Below are positions 36,201 through 48,286 of a DNA stretch of 64,000 nt, in pieces. The stretch's first letter is position 1. Each line of letters opens with the position of its first letter. This DNA comes from Antitrichia curtipendula (taxonomy: Eukaryota > Streptophyta > Bryopsida > Hypnales > Leucodontaceae), in the NCBI GenBank assembly GCA_951230915.1, contig OX579635.1, positions 35,464,001 to 35,528,000 on the forward strand. Reading direction: 5' to 3'. The notes beneath the pieces are model-generated. The model ran no database searches, had not been told where the DNA came from, and saw only the letters and a program-made list of their open reading frames with translations. Position numbers and translations under genes: made by a program.

Positions 36201-39200
36201 TCGTCTGCCTCCTTTCATGCTACGAGTATATCTCCTTATAATTTTATGACTGAAGCCATTCGAACTCTGGAATTGGGTGGAAGATTGATGGATTTTCTGT
36301 GTCATGTGACAGGATCTGCTGCATCAAATAATTTTGTTGATCCATTGGGAGGAAGTGAGAAGAATGTTGGTCGAGGAAGAGGAAATCGACCAGGGAGTGT
36401 GCCTGGTCGTGGTGGAAGGCACACTCCTCAAAATGCTTATGATAATACAGGAACGACTGCGCCTTATGCAAGTGCCGACTCGGCAGCTCTTCGACCACGT
36501 TCTAGCCGACGCAATAACTTCCGCCGAACTGATCTGAAGTATCGTGACTCTACCGAGCAATATTTCGATGCTTCTGGAGTAAAATCTACTAAGCAAACTG
36601 TGAATGTTTCCACCGACATTACAGATACTTCAGTGATCGGTATTGATACCAGAGACGGGTCGAGGGATATTGATTCACAACTACAAGAGAGAAGCTATTC
36701 TGGAGATGTCAGTCGGAAATTTCGAGCTGTGTCAGAAGGTGGAGTCTCATCCCAGTCTTTCTCAAGAAGTGAACGAACCAGCGGTAATGATGCTTCCAAA
36801 AAGAATGGGGTCAAGTTTCCGGGCACTGCAGACAGTTCTGTTGAAAGCTTAATTGGAAAGCACTCATCTGAAGCAACACTGGAAGCGTCTACGCAGCCTG
36901 GCGCTGAACGTGAGGATGAGGATGATTTCATTGAAGTCAGATCGAAGCGGCAGATGCTGAGTGACCGCCGTGCTGAGCGCGAGAGAGAGATTAAGGCTAA
37001 ATCTAACTTGAAGGTGCGTTCGATTTTTTCTTCGCTTCAGATTTCTATTTTGCAATGCCTTAACTTGTGATGTGTGGTATAGGATCTGCGAATTGAGTTT
37101 TGGTTTCGTTCCTTGTCTTTAACTATACATGTGTATCTTTTTCATTGCTTATATCCAGTACCGCATTTGTGGAGATTTACGGGTTCATAGTTTGCTCTAC
37201 AGGCTAAAGAACAGGCCGGTAGGAAGCAGAGGGGCTCTGCTAAGATCGGATTACAAATGGAAGGGCCAGCTGGACAGGGAAGTAAAGCGAGTGGTTTTGT
37301 AGAAAAGCGTGCATCCAGTGCTAACTTAGATAATGTTGGCAATACCAATCGGGCTCCCCAATCTGGAAACACTTCGACAGTCACTATAGCATCCGTCCCA
37401 ACAGTATCTGGAATTTCTCAGGGCATTCCTCTTGCTCCCATTGGCACACCCTCGAGCGGATCATCTGATATACGTGCCAACACCTCAAAGTAAGTGACTT
37501 GGATTTTGAATGTTTCTTTCCTTAATGTTGTCTTCAAATTCTCATTGCAAATGACGCCATAAATGTTTCTTGGAGTAGCTTTGTGTGCGTGCTTATGTTT
37601 ATAGTCTGCCCTGTTGATCACTGGCGTGTTCTTTTGTATGTTCGATGTTTAATAAGTTGACATTCTTTGGAACCGTAGGTCTTCGCGTTCAAGTTCTGCA
37701 TGCGGGGGTAGTTTAGTTGAGAGTGAGGTGGTTGCTGCGGCGGTGACTTCTGACAGTTCAAGTCTACACCAGGAGGGCATATCTGGCACTCCGATTGCTT
37801 GGGGTGGAACCCATTCTACTAGACAGGTTTCTATTATACAGCGCTGGTCAATTTTGATACTGTAATATTGGTCTTGGGTTATTTGATATTTAACACCTGA
37901 TTTCTAGTTTGCATGTGATTTGGAGTCCAGCCTCTGCAGTATTGATGATAATGTGAAATAGACAAAATATTGCTTGTTTCTTTATACTACAATAAATTGG
38001 TCTGAGAAATCTTGAATGCAATGGTGTTAAGATTCTTTACAGTATGTTCTTTTTAAGGAACTTGATGGGCTTTTTCTTTTCAATTAGGTGGTGAGCTTAA
38101 CTCAGATTCAATTAGAAGAAGCCATGAAACCGGCTCGTTATGAGGCTTCTGTATCTCAGCAATTACCCTTAGAAGTGCGGGGCAGCATGGTCCTTGACCC
38201 AGGAACAACTGTAGCCTCTCTGGCGGGCAAAGATAAATTATCTACCTCAGCAACAGGGCCAATTGGTTCACTTCTTGGTGGAGACAAAATCCAGTTTGGT
38301 ATGTTCAGCATCATTTTCTGCTCTTTGGTTTGCGATACGATTGATTAATTTTTGAGATATTGGCCTAGATTTCAGCAGATTAATGCAATTTCTGGATTGT
38401 TAGTCAGGGTTGTTCATTTTGTTTGAATCTTTTGATATTTATTTGGACTCTTTTTCGGTCTACGTAACTTCAGAACCAGCAATTTCTCTTGGGTTATTGA
38501 GGATGAGGATGGCGCTTTTTGCAGGTGCTGTGACGTCACCACCTATTGGGGTATCCAATAGTCATCCACATACATCTTCCCTCAATGTGGTTGGCTCGCC
38601 TTTAGGATCACATGTTGATGGGGTGTCTGATAAGAACGATTTGAAAAAATCGAATCATCTATCTAGTTCTGAACTGGATATCTCATCATTTTCCACCAAA
38701 GGTCTGCTGAATCATCATGATGGTTATTTGTACATGATTTGGTTTTGTTTTATGACTTTACCAAATAAATACATTATATTTGAACTAGAATATACGAAGG
38801 TATTTTGTGGACCTTGAACACCTGTTTCATTAATCTAATTCGCTGTAATTCTGCTATCTTATTTCGAGTAAATGCTGCTGGTATTGATCAGGTAAACGTA
38901 CTCGTGGACAAGAGGATATCGGACGAACCGCAGAGGTGGGAATTGATGCTGAGGCAGAGGCTGAAGCAGCTGCATCAGCTGTGGCTGTGGCTGCTATAAG
39001 CAGTGATGAATCTTTGTGCAGTGCTCGGGAGCCTATGTCGATAAGGATTACCAATATGAAGAACTCATTTGGCAGTGTTACCTCGACAACAAATCACAGT
39101 GGTACCAAATCTCCCCCACTTGATAGTTATCCTCTAGCATATTAAGTAAACGGACCAGGACGTGAGCTTAATAGTGCGGTCTTAATAATAGAAGAATTTC

Positions 39201-41504
39201 ACTTTTAAAGAGTCAGCCTGACCTCGTTGTTGCGATTTCAGGTTTGGGGCTAGGAAATTCCGTCATGCAAAATTCGATGTTGGTGGAAGATTCCATGGCT
39301 GCTGCTCTACCTGCTGATCTGTCAGTGGAACCCACCTCAATTTCAATTAGAGGATCACCAGGACAAGCGTCGAGTGTCCTTTCAACTTCAGGTCAATCAT
39401 CGTTCTCTGGTTTAGAGATGAGCCAAATGTTGGATTACCCATTTCGGTCTGGCAAGGACGTTGGCGTTCTGCAGGGCTCCAATGACCAGGGTGTTCCAAG
39501 TGCTGGCCCTAGTCCGAGTGGTTGGCAACCACAGCACTCAGGGGCTGATTCCTTCTACGGAGGTCCTCCTCCTTCTGGCTATCCAGGCCAGTATATCAAT
39601 CATGGTGCGGGCATGCCTCCCCACATGCTGGTGTACTCCAACCCATTTTCTTCAGTCGGTCAATTTGGGCAGCTTGGGTTTACATATCTTCCATCAGGCA
39701 AGCTCTTGTAAATCTAGTGCTTCTCGTATTCTCGGGATTCCTGAATGCAAATTTATCAAGTTTGGCGTCATTTTGGTATTGAAGTTGAAAGAAATTTGAT
39801 TTTATATCTATTTTCTGGTTGAATATCTGTTAATCGATGGGTAGGCATTTCGTCTGTTTGGTCAGGTAAGCAGCCCGATTGGAAACACACCCCTGTATGG
39901 CCATCAGGTCCAGGTGTTGCTGGCATGAGCAGCAATGATGGCCTTGGCGGCATGACTGGTACGCAGCGTGGATCTGGAAATATGCAGCGAGTTGCCCCAG
40001 GACCATCTGTGGTTCCGGTTGTACAATCACCAGGACCATTCGATTTGAATCTGTCAGCACCATTTCAGGTTTGCAGTGACCCATTGCCTACGTTCAGTTT
40101 CAATTTTTGATGTGACCCGACATTTTAGTGTTCGACCGACTGCAGGAACACTAGCTTATCCATATTGTTTGTTCCTCTATCCCCAATGCTATCTGTGCTT
40201 TGGTTTTATAAAATTTTGAACGGCAAGGATCGACCATTGTGCATTCATGAATTGGTGAATGAATCACTTGAAAAACTCTTTTCAATGAAAACCATCCTAT
40301 TCATTTGAGAACTTAATTTGAAATTCTTGTACCCCTTCTGCAGATCCCAAATGTGGATAGCTCCACGGGTTGGTCGCATGTACCAGGTCCTCTGCATGTA
40401 TCTATGTCTATGGGGTACTTGCCGCAGGGAAGACGAGGTCCCTCTCACCCGATGGATAAGGATGGAGGTTTCAGTCTGGGTTTAGGCCATGGTCCCGGCC
40501 AACCAGTGAACAATGGAAATTTCACCTCTATGGATGCTGCTGCCCAATTTCCAGATGAGCTTGGCTTGGGTGATACGTCCTCCTCCGTTGCCAGTATGAC
40601 TTCTCCTTATGGGGCCTCCCAAAATTTGGGTAGAAACGCCATGGGCAATCAAGCTGCGACTATTTCTCCATCAGCTCAGAGTATGAAACACATTCTTTTT
40701 TCTTTAGTTGTTTTGAGAAGCTGATGATCATTGTTAGTTGACTAGGATTTCGAGTGAACTGTGGCTTTAATATTGGTACTACTGGATTGTTTGAATTAGT
40801 GAGGGTATTAAGTCTGTACTGAAGGAGCTGATGACGAACACTTTGAAACAGGTAACAATAAGTTACGGGGCAACCGACGCTCATCCAGGGTGACTCGAGG
40901 AGGCAACCTAATGAACTCTGGAAACGGGAATAATTCAGGGTCAGTTAATTTGGGAATGAGTGTCAATTCTGGAGGTTACAATAATTCTGGAGCTAATGGG
41001 AGCCGTGTTCCACCAAACCATCTACAAGCTCAAGCGCCTCATCATCTATACCAGGCAATGGGTGGCATGGGGCAACCCCATGCCCATCACACAATCAATC
41101 ACTCTCAAGACCAAAGAGGATCCTCACAGCAAAATTCACCCCGAGTTGGGCCTGCCAGCAATTGGTCAGGGTCGCAAGGAGGTTTTCGCAAAGGAGGTGG
41201 GAACCAAGGACGCCCACCTACCGGTGAACGTGGTTCCTCTGGGGAAAAGATATTTGCCCCACCTTCGAAGTTGAAGCAGGTTCATTCTATGAACCATTTT
41301 GTGGTCAAATGGTTTTTACTGTACTTGCTGCATCATGTTAGAATTTGTCTGATTATGATGGAGATATATGAAATCCGCTCTCATACAGTCCAATGTTTTT
41401 GACAGGTTTATGTAGCAAAGCCCTCGTCGTCTCCAAGGAGGAGCAGCAGTGAAACAGCCCTATTTAATGGTACCGATGGAAGCCAAGCTGCTGTTGGACT
41501 GTGA
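28377..41504 (+). CDS. MOS1: MODIFIER OF SNC1 1 (MOS1)-like BAT2/PRRC2 domain protein, 20 exons
   Basis: Spliced CDS (my reconstruction): 28377-28809, 29776-30222, 30533-31749, 32157-32380, 32704-33862, 33976-34215, 34528-34830, 35024-35554, 35798-36128, 36313-37013, 37203-37489, 37679-37826, 38088-38298, 38525-38701, 38892-39101, 39242-39697, 39866-40068, 40344-40680, 40852-41279, 41406-41504. The sum is 8142 nt: 2713 residues plus TGA, with every junction in phase. Family evidence: BAT2-type N-terminus (PRPVNLPSLR in exon 1, EDFPTL near 231-236), a charged coiled coil (about 630-775), an acidic block (1241-1341), DDFIEVRSKRQML near 1832, an EAEAEAAASAVAVAAI block near 2155, PSGKQPDWKH near 2356, and the C-terminal PPSKLKQVYVAKP, all in MOS1 order. 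Arabidopsis MOS1 is about 1400 residues, so this copy is nearly twice as long, with expanded G/R/S-rich sequence. In Arabidopsis MOS1 tunes expression of the immune receptor gene SNC1; animal PRRC2 proteins act in translation. The role here is inferred. Confidence 0.9.
30533..31749 (+). other. Exon 3: G/R/S/D-rich low-complexity region leading into a coiled coil
   Basis: Residues 294-699. The first two-thirds is rich in Gly, Arg, Ser and Asp with repeated FSRE/GRDS/NREG-like patterns and many RG dipeptides, and is probably disordered. The last third, from the GFRRKKEE motif near residue 630, becomes the Glu/Arg/Lys-rich coiled coil that continues through exon 4 (32157-32380), ending ELEERIAKREAE. 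The coiled-coil segment matches plant MOS1; the long RG-rich insert looks like expansion relative to angiosperm proteins. Confidence 0.75.
39698..39865 (+). other. GC-AG intron (intron 16) of the MOS1-like gene
   Basis: Exon 16 ends ...CCATCAG and the intron begins GCAAGC; the acceptor is ...GGTCAG before GTAAGCAGCCC. Only this junction keeps frame and rebuilds the conserved motif YLPSGKQPDWKH across the splice. No GT donor nearby gives the motif. GC-AG introns are a known minor class spliced by the major spliceosome. Confidence 0.85.
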
Positions 41505-42420
41505 TAAGTACGGATCATGCTTCAGCCTGAACAAAACTCATGGTCAGAAATCTGTGCTGGTTCCTTTTCGTTGCAAAAGCTTGGCAACTCAGGAAGGGAT
41601 ATTCTATTGTCAGGACTTCCGGCGGTTTAAATTCCCATTTTTTTTGTTTCATCATGCCCACTAATCCCTTTTGGATTTTCACATTATGTGTTCTAATTAT
41701 TGACACTGATCCCTAATATCTTCAACAGCCAGGGAGTCTGACTGTTAGATTCACCCTGCTTGTACCTTATACCTTAGATTTGGGATGCCCCCTCTGGAAG
41801 TCATGAAGTTTAAAGCACACTGGTTCATCAGCGTACTGTCTCGGTGCTCCAGGTCATCGTTTTCTAAATAGAACCTTTACTGATTTTCAGGAAGCTAGCT
41901 CTGTAGGGTTCATCTTAGCTGGGGATTTTGTGTGTGCGGACCTTCCCAAGCCTATGGCAAGCGGTCTCTTAAGTTACAGTTTGATCAGGTTGCTTAAGCC
42001 GGTAACTTAGGCAGGGCAGGACAGTTGTATCCGGGTCGCGGAGAAAGGTCTTCTATAGGACCACCTCTGTGAGCTCTTCCTTGTTTTCCAATGGAATATC
42101 AGTGGAACGATTTTGTAGTGCAACAAATTTTTTTATGCTACCAAAAATGGTGTCTGTTTTGATCAATGCCAATTGGCATGCGGATTTTTCTCGGCTATAA
42201 TTCTAGTCTTCCACCTGCACACTCTCACCACCTCCACAGGTTTGTTTTCTTGTCTGTGTCTGTTGAGGTAGTCATACCTATGAGGGTCGGAAATTGTCTG
42301 AATTAGTATCTGAGCATGGTTCTTAACATGAAATTGACGTCTTTCTTGTTGGCGATTGAAAGAGGATTTCAAATTTGCTTACCCTGTATTTTTTGGACAC
42401 TTTATGAGTAAACTATGAAA
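41505..42420 (+). other. Probable 3' untranslated region of the MOS1-like gene
   Basis: Sequence after the TGA at 41502-41504 stays relatively balanced in base composition to about 42350 and then turns AT-rich. No open frame of family character is present. No clear canonical AATAAA signal was found, which is common in plants. The end of the transcript is not defined. Confidence 0.4.
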
Positions 42421-43209
42421 TATGGATTCAAGGCACTTTATCAAATCCTCAATACTAGGACATGATTGATTGTGGATTCACTTTGATATAAACTGTGGAT
42501 TTAGTAAGGGGTATTGTGAAAACCCCATATTATTGTAGATTCAATAATGTTGGATAATCAACATGAATTACGTTGATCCTCATCTCCTATCCAAAGTTGT
42601 TAACAAGATTTGGACTTGTTGGACTTTGAACATGAAGCGCTTCGACATCCAATTTATGGACAACTAAAAGATTGAAACTCAAGTTTCATTCTCCTTACTA
42701 CTTAGGTGAAAGTCATCTTAATTTGTGGATATATTTTATGAAGTTGTTGTCCTATCTAATGGTTGAATTTGGTGTTATTGGAGTACATTTAAAAGAAAAC
42801 TACAAATGTGGAAGTATGTCAAGTCATTGACCAAGTCCAAATTGCATTGACTTTCGTTCAAAATTGGATTTGTGAAAATGAGGTTGTAGATTTACAAAAC
42901 ACAAAAATTTCAAGAATTCACCGTGTGAAGAGAACCTCATTTCAAATCCATTCCAACAATTTGCACTCAAAATATGATAGTATTTTGCTTGTAATTAAAT
43001 TTTGAAGGAATTTTGAAATTTTCCTTTCAAAATTTATAAAATTATTATTGGTGATAGCATTGGTGAATCTAACTGTACGGATGGAATCTAAAACTCAAAA
43101 TCTACAACTTTTATTTGTATAAGAATTCCAAATATTCTTCAAAATAATACTTTATGATGATTTTTTTCAAATCATAAATTATGGAGAAGACTCTAGATGT
43201 CTAGGGGGG
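42420..43209. other. AT-rich spacer, no gene seen
   Basis: No element ends or coding sequence recognised; a 65-codon frame at 42808 looks like chance. Confidence 0.5.
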
Positions 43210-43493
43210 TAAAGTAGATACCTTCAAAATTGCCACTTTTTGCTACTTGTGCCTACTTACTATCATTAAAATAGTCAAATTTTCATATTTTCTTGTTGGC
43301 AAGTGAAAGGAGGTTCCAGTGCACCAAAGAAGGTGATATTGTATGCAATAATTATGAAGGATCAATTTTTTGGGGGGTAGTTGTTCTAAAATCGTTTCTT
43401 CCACATACATACATATTGCTTTTGGAGATGATGTACACGGAATGCTGATGGCAGTTTTAGGCAGGGTGCTATTTTAGGAGTGTACCCACCTTA
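43210..43493. mobile_element. Family F TA-flanked element, copy 2
   Basis: TA at both edges; left end AAGTAGATACCTTCAAAATT, right end reversed AGGTGGGTACACTCCTAAAA. Includes the inverted motif TTGGCAAGTGAAAGGAGGTT. 280 bp. Confidence 0.75.
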
Positions 43494-44375
43494 CTTAACT
43501 TATTTATGGTGGAGACGAGTTTGAATTGAAGTTTCCATTGGCAAATACTTTGTACCCTCTTTATTTAGTTTTTGTTGACATTGGCTCCAAATGAACTGAC
43601 CCTGCTTCATCAATTTTAACTTTGGGTGTCAATAACAGCTCATTTAATCCCCCCCTTTCCCTCCCTCATGTCTAAATCTCAATTATGTGTAGTATTATGA
43701 TTTACAAGGCCAATAAAACAAATAGAGAAACAAGAAACAATTTGACAATTCAAAGGCAGTCTATGTTCTTGGCAGCTCTTTTTTTTTTTCATGGCTTTTC
43801 ATTTAACCCTAGAAGGATCAGACTCATTGGCGAAGTGCAAAGAGGTGTGAAATGAGCAAGGAATTTGCAAGAACACTATGGGAAAATTGTCATTTTTCAC
43901 TCTAAAGGTAACCGTAGGATCTGGAGAGTGGAGAAAGCCTTTGTCACTCTATGAAGTTCAATTGCGTGAAACAATGAAAGACGTAGAGATCAAGAGGTTT
44001 GACAAGGGTCGCAACGGCGTTGATTTGATGAAGAAATGCAATCACAGCTACCAACCTCTAGAGGTGAAGACTGGGAGTGCGGAAGATATAGCCAGCTAAC
44101 AATATTCCTTTGTCCATTCCAGTTTCACCCTAGTGCTGCCAATTTCAGCTCCTCCTTTGTTGCAAGAACTCCCCAACTTGTGGCTCATTGGCTCCACGAA
44201 CCAAGGAAACTTAGAACGTCCAGGTAAACCTTCTCCTGATTATTTCGTTCTCCCACTATTGACACAAAACTTTCAGGGGGTGTCACACCTTCTTCACCCA
44301 TTGCGACTTTTCCCATTGGCTCATCCAAACCTACACCAACTCCTCATTCTCCATTCTCCATGTAGAAGTTGTTAC
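43494..44375. other. Spacer with short unrecognised frames
   Basis: Holds a 73-codon frame beginning ATG near 43879 that I do not recognise, and a lone TGTCACACCTTCT terminus at 44281-44293 belonging to the family at 1236-1725. Nothing else is supported. Confidence 0.4.
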
Positions 44376-44516
44376 TACTCCTAATGTCATTGATAGTGTG
44401 CACCTTGCAATGTCGGGGACTCTCAAGACAAAGGCCCACATGCATTTTCAACAATGGCGAGGGCTCTCAACAACAGACCCTATGATCCCGTACTGTTTGA
44501 CTGAGTAGGAAGAAAC

Positions 44517-45256
44517 TAAGGTAACAAGTCCAGAAATCGCCCACCTAAGAGCTGAAACTGAATTCTGGGAAGGCGAAACTTCTTGAAATATTTATCAATC
44601 AATTTTTCTTGAAAGAGAAGTGGATTTGGCATCTAACCTAAGTCGTTTCATCTTTTTTAGAGCTTCTTGAAATTAATTATGAAATTTTTAAGTTGAACTG
44701 GCATAGGGCTCTAAAATCGTCCACCCCTAAAATGTACACTGTTTGTACATCAGTGAAGGCTATGAAAAACCAGCATGCACAAATAGTGTACACTCTACAG
44801 GTGGGCGGTTCTTAACCCATTAAGGACCGGTTGACCATTCTGTGGTTGATTGGGGTTCTTTTTGGTTTGTAGAGAGAGCATGTCAATGAATTTGATGACG
44901 TGGCGAAGGGGACAGGTCTAGGGAATTGGGAAGTGAAGAGTTTAGGACAATAACTAGGCCAATCTAAGGTGGCATGTGGCCTAAAGGGTTGAAAAAATCA
45001 AGACAACAGGGGCTGAAATTACACCAAGATTTGTTAAAAATTCTTGCTTTACAACGCACTTTCACCAAAAATTTCAATGCTAAATCCTATATCATGCGCA
45101 ACACTTCCATCCGTATAGTTAGATCTCCAATAGGCACTTGCATTCAAAAGTTTTAAAATTGCTCCCAATTGTCTATACAAAGGATTGCCCACCTCCCAAA
45201 TCAACCACGGTCCTTAATGGATTAATGCCCAAACTATTCTTGAGCCTTCTACCTTA
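44517..45256. mobile_element. Family A TA-flanked element, copy 4 (inverted), carrying a nested insertion
   Basis: TA at 44517-44518 and 45255-45256. The interior is the reverse of copy 1: GGATTTGGCATCTAACCTAA, then CTAAAATGTACACTGTTTGT, and the right end GAGCCTTCTACCT. A TTAA-flanked element (44812-45225) sits inside it. The flanking DNA occurs without this insertion at 54497-54811. Confidence 0.75.
44812..45225. mobile_element. TTAA-flanked element nested within family A copy 4
   Basis: TTAA at 44812-44815 and 45222-45225; ends CCCATTAAGGACCGG and, reversed, TCCATTAAGGACCGTGGTTG. 406 bp between the TTAAs. Being inside another element, its boundaries can be judged from the interrupted host repeat. 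Confidence 0.8.
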
Positions 45257-46072
45257 GCATTTCACCTGGATACCCAAATTGAGGACCACAATAATGTTCA
45301 CAAGTCAATGCACTAAAATATTGTTGTCTACATTAGACAATGGCAGGTTGCGGATGCTTGGGTCATGTTGATGTCAGAGACTTGCACGCATCGGACTTGG
45401 CACATTCCAAAACGAAGAATGACACATACTTCTCGCTTCAAGCTTCAGTTTTTTTTAATTACAAAACTCATAGTGAAATTTGGTTGTCCCAGACTAATTT
45501 CTGGATATTTTATGCTATATAAGTATGTATAGTTACTGTAGAATGATATAGTAATGTCATAACCATGTGTGTTGCATGGGTTGGTGCATTGGTTCATGGC
45601 TTGAGTTTAGAAAATTGCATGTGCCTCCATTTGGACAAGCAGTGAGCCATGAGGTAACTTCTCTGGTTAAGGCAACCCAATTTCACTATTTAGTGTAAAG
45701 AGCGATGACTTTCCCCATTTTTTTACTGACTAGCATTCATTTTAGTAATGGTGACTAAAGCCCCACAACATTGCCCAAAGCCCCCAAAGCATACAATTTG
45801 ATTGTAATTTCTGGACCACGAAAACATCATTTGAGCCCAAACTTGTCACGTTGGACACTCTCAAATTTGTCCCGAAATCATACATGTTTCACTTCGTCAT
45901 TTTCTTCAAAAATATTGTTTGTCAAAATGCGCTTGCTGTCATCATGAGCAAACATATAATTCACTTGCAAGCTGTTACAAAAATGGATGAATGAAAAAAC
46001 AAAATTCCCTGTCAGTCGTGGCTCATCCTTTATGTTTGTTGTCGAAATTATGGACGTCGAAGTGCTCTAGGG

Positions 46073-46224
46073 TTAACCCTTGAAGGACGGTGAGGCTGAA
46101 AAGTGGTCGATGGATGACTTCATTATTCATTTTGAAAACAAAGAATGGACCTATTGGTTCAATACTTGGAATAGTTTTGGTGACTACCTTGTTCATAGGA
46201 GGCCGCATCCTTTAAAAGGGTTAA
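46073..46224. mobile_element. Short TTAA-flanked element
   Basis: TTAA at 46073-46076 and 46221-46224; ends CCCTTGAAGGACGGTG and, reversed, CCCTTTTAAAGGATGCGG. About 144 bp between. Shares its right half with 61075-61344. Confidence 0.65.
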
Positions 46225-46291
46225 GGGATGTTAGAAAATGGGCGTCAAAGACTCAATGGAGAATTGAAAACCCAACTTTGATCCCCTTTAT

Positions 46292-46560
46292 GGTGAGTAC
46301 TCCTGAAACCGCAACTTACCTAAAACCACCATCATCACTCTATGTACATTTCCAAAATCAATATGTACGTACGTTGAAGAAACAATTTTCAATAAAAACT
46401 TGGATCCTTCATAACTTTTGCATAACTTATCAAAATGTTGTATTTTGGTGTGTGTTGGAACCTCCTTTCACTTGCTGACAAGAAATAATGAAAATTGGAC
46501 CAGTCTAATGATAGTAACTAGTAGCAAAAAGTGGTGGTATGGGAGGTATCCAACTTATAG
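46292..46560. mobile_element. Family F element, copy 3
   Basis: Contains the F motifs in order: GTGAGTACTCCTGAAACC, CCAAAATCAATATGTACG, GGTGTGTGTTGGAACCTCC, CACTTGCTGACAAG, GTCTAATGATAGTAACTAG and GTGGTATGGGAGGTATCCAA. Terminal TA is not clear. Confidence 0.6.
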
Positions 46561-46875
46561 AAGAACCAAGGTTTCAACCTTCCATCCTCGTTTCTTTGCG
46601 GCTCATCTTTGGTCACATTGACCATAATTCCTTTTCCTCGTAGTGACCACTCTGGTGTTATCTACTTTGACAATTTGTATTTGTAGAATCAAGGTTGAAA
46701 CTCAATGCTTTTATTTATCCTACAACTTAAATTTGAATTGAAGTTAATTTAATTAAATTTTTATTGGTATTTGTTCCAATAGAAAATGTTATTGTTGATG
46801 GTTTTGTTATTTGATTTTTCCATATTGAGTTGAAGCATTTAGTTTGCTCATGTTCTAATGTAAGATGTTGTTGCA

Positions 46876-47805
46876 TTAACCCCTAAAGGACCAAGGCCAT
46901 TTCTCTGCCAAAAAACACTCAAAACTGCCATTTCTATAGCAAAGAGTAAAAAAAATTGAAAATTGTTTTTTTTTCACATTTAACCGTAGGATCTTATACC
47001 CAACTAGTATGAAAATGTATGGAAAAAATTTCAGAATTTTTGACCGCACAGATTGCAAGATATCTGCGTTTAAAGTGAAAAAAACAAGTTTTTCAGCACA
47101 CTGCGGGACTAGATTTTATGACTTTGAACATTTTTAACTTAAATATTTTGCACTACAGAGTTTTGAGCTTTTAATCTTTATAGTGGAGAATTGAGTTGAG
47201 AGTCTAGGGGAAAAAAGAAAATCCAAAAAAACTTAATTTTCATTATTAAAGAAATTGTTAAGTAGAAGTAGGTACAAGATAGAAAGAAAATCTAAAATAT
47301 TAATATCTTTTATATGAAATTAAAAATCACTAATCCCAATGGTGAGATAGTTCTAGCAAAAAAACTAAACCTTATGGAACTTTTTTTTTTGAAAAATTAT
47401 AAAAATTACATTCAGAAATGAATCCTACAAGTTATTTTTTCAGGAAGATGCTCTAAGTGCCCGAAAAACAAGCTTGTCCATAACATTCTCATAAAAAATC
47501 CAAATGAAATGAATCAAAGCTTTTCAGATAGACAAAAATATAATCTACAAGAAAAAAAAATTAGAAAAAAAAAAAAAAAAAATTGTAAATTTTTTTTGCT
47601 GCCCCTCGACCCCTGTTTTGAGCTTATTTGGGCATAACTTTTTTTCTCGGGCACCGATTGTGAAAAAAATTATATTTCCATAAAGCTAATCAGATTTTCT
47701 ACCTCCAAAAAAAGTTTCAAAAAATCAGGAGAAAATTTCAGCTCGTAGGTACCTGCCCGAAAACCCATTTGTCCCCTGACGAGACAATGGTCCTTTAGGG
47801 GTTAA
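46876..47805. mobile_element. TTAA-flanked element C1 (best-preserved copy)
   Basis: TTAA at 46876-46879 and 47802-47805; terminal inverted repeats CCCCTAAAGGACC and its exact complement GGTCCTTTAGGGG. 922 bp between. Low-complexity A/T-rich interior with an A run at 47566-47583; no transposase frame. TTAA duplication plus CCC/GGG ends is the pattern of piggyBac-type elements. Confidence 0.8.
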
Positions 47806-48286
47806 TCTATGTATATAAATTATAATGATTTTTTTAGTTTTTAAAATTAAAAAATTTCAGTGAATCAATAATCTTCTTGTTGATCTTCCTATAAACGTAT
47901 AATTTCTTCTTTGTTTTGGTATTTACATTAGAATAATATATATTATTTTACACTTATTGCTATTTAGTTATATTTGAAAGAGTTTGGAGATGGGCCTAAG
48001 GGCCTCATCTTATAAACTTTACATTTTGATAATTGCCACATAATCATTATCCTATTTTGAAGTGACATGAAACCTCCATGTTAGTATCAAATTGCATTTA
48101 CAATGGGGACCAATTGATTTGAGTGTACTACCAAGCCTTGATTATGGTGTCAAGACCAATTGGTACTACATTGGTCCAATTTCATGCCAACTATGCTTGC
48201 CATCATCTCTTGATTTGTTGCAAAAGGTTGTCATCATCCTCGTGTGAGATTTCTTTTGAGAGCAATTGCTTTGTATTGAGTACTTC

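Noticed and set aside
39689..39711. Premature stop of the MOS1-like protein at the end of exon 16
   Set aside because: Reading on past GGCAAG gives a stop at 39709, but the GC-AG junction restores the conserved PSGKQPDWKH motif and an open frame to the conserved C-terminus.
43878..44099. 73-codon frame starting near an ATG
   Set aside because: Codon content looks plausible but there is no known motif, and no neighbouring exon could be joined.
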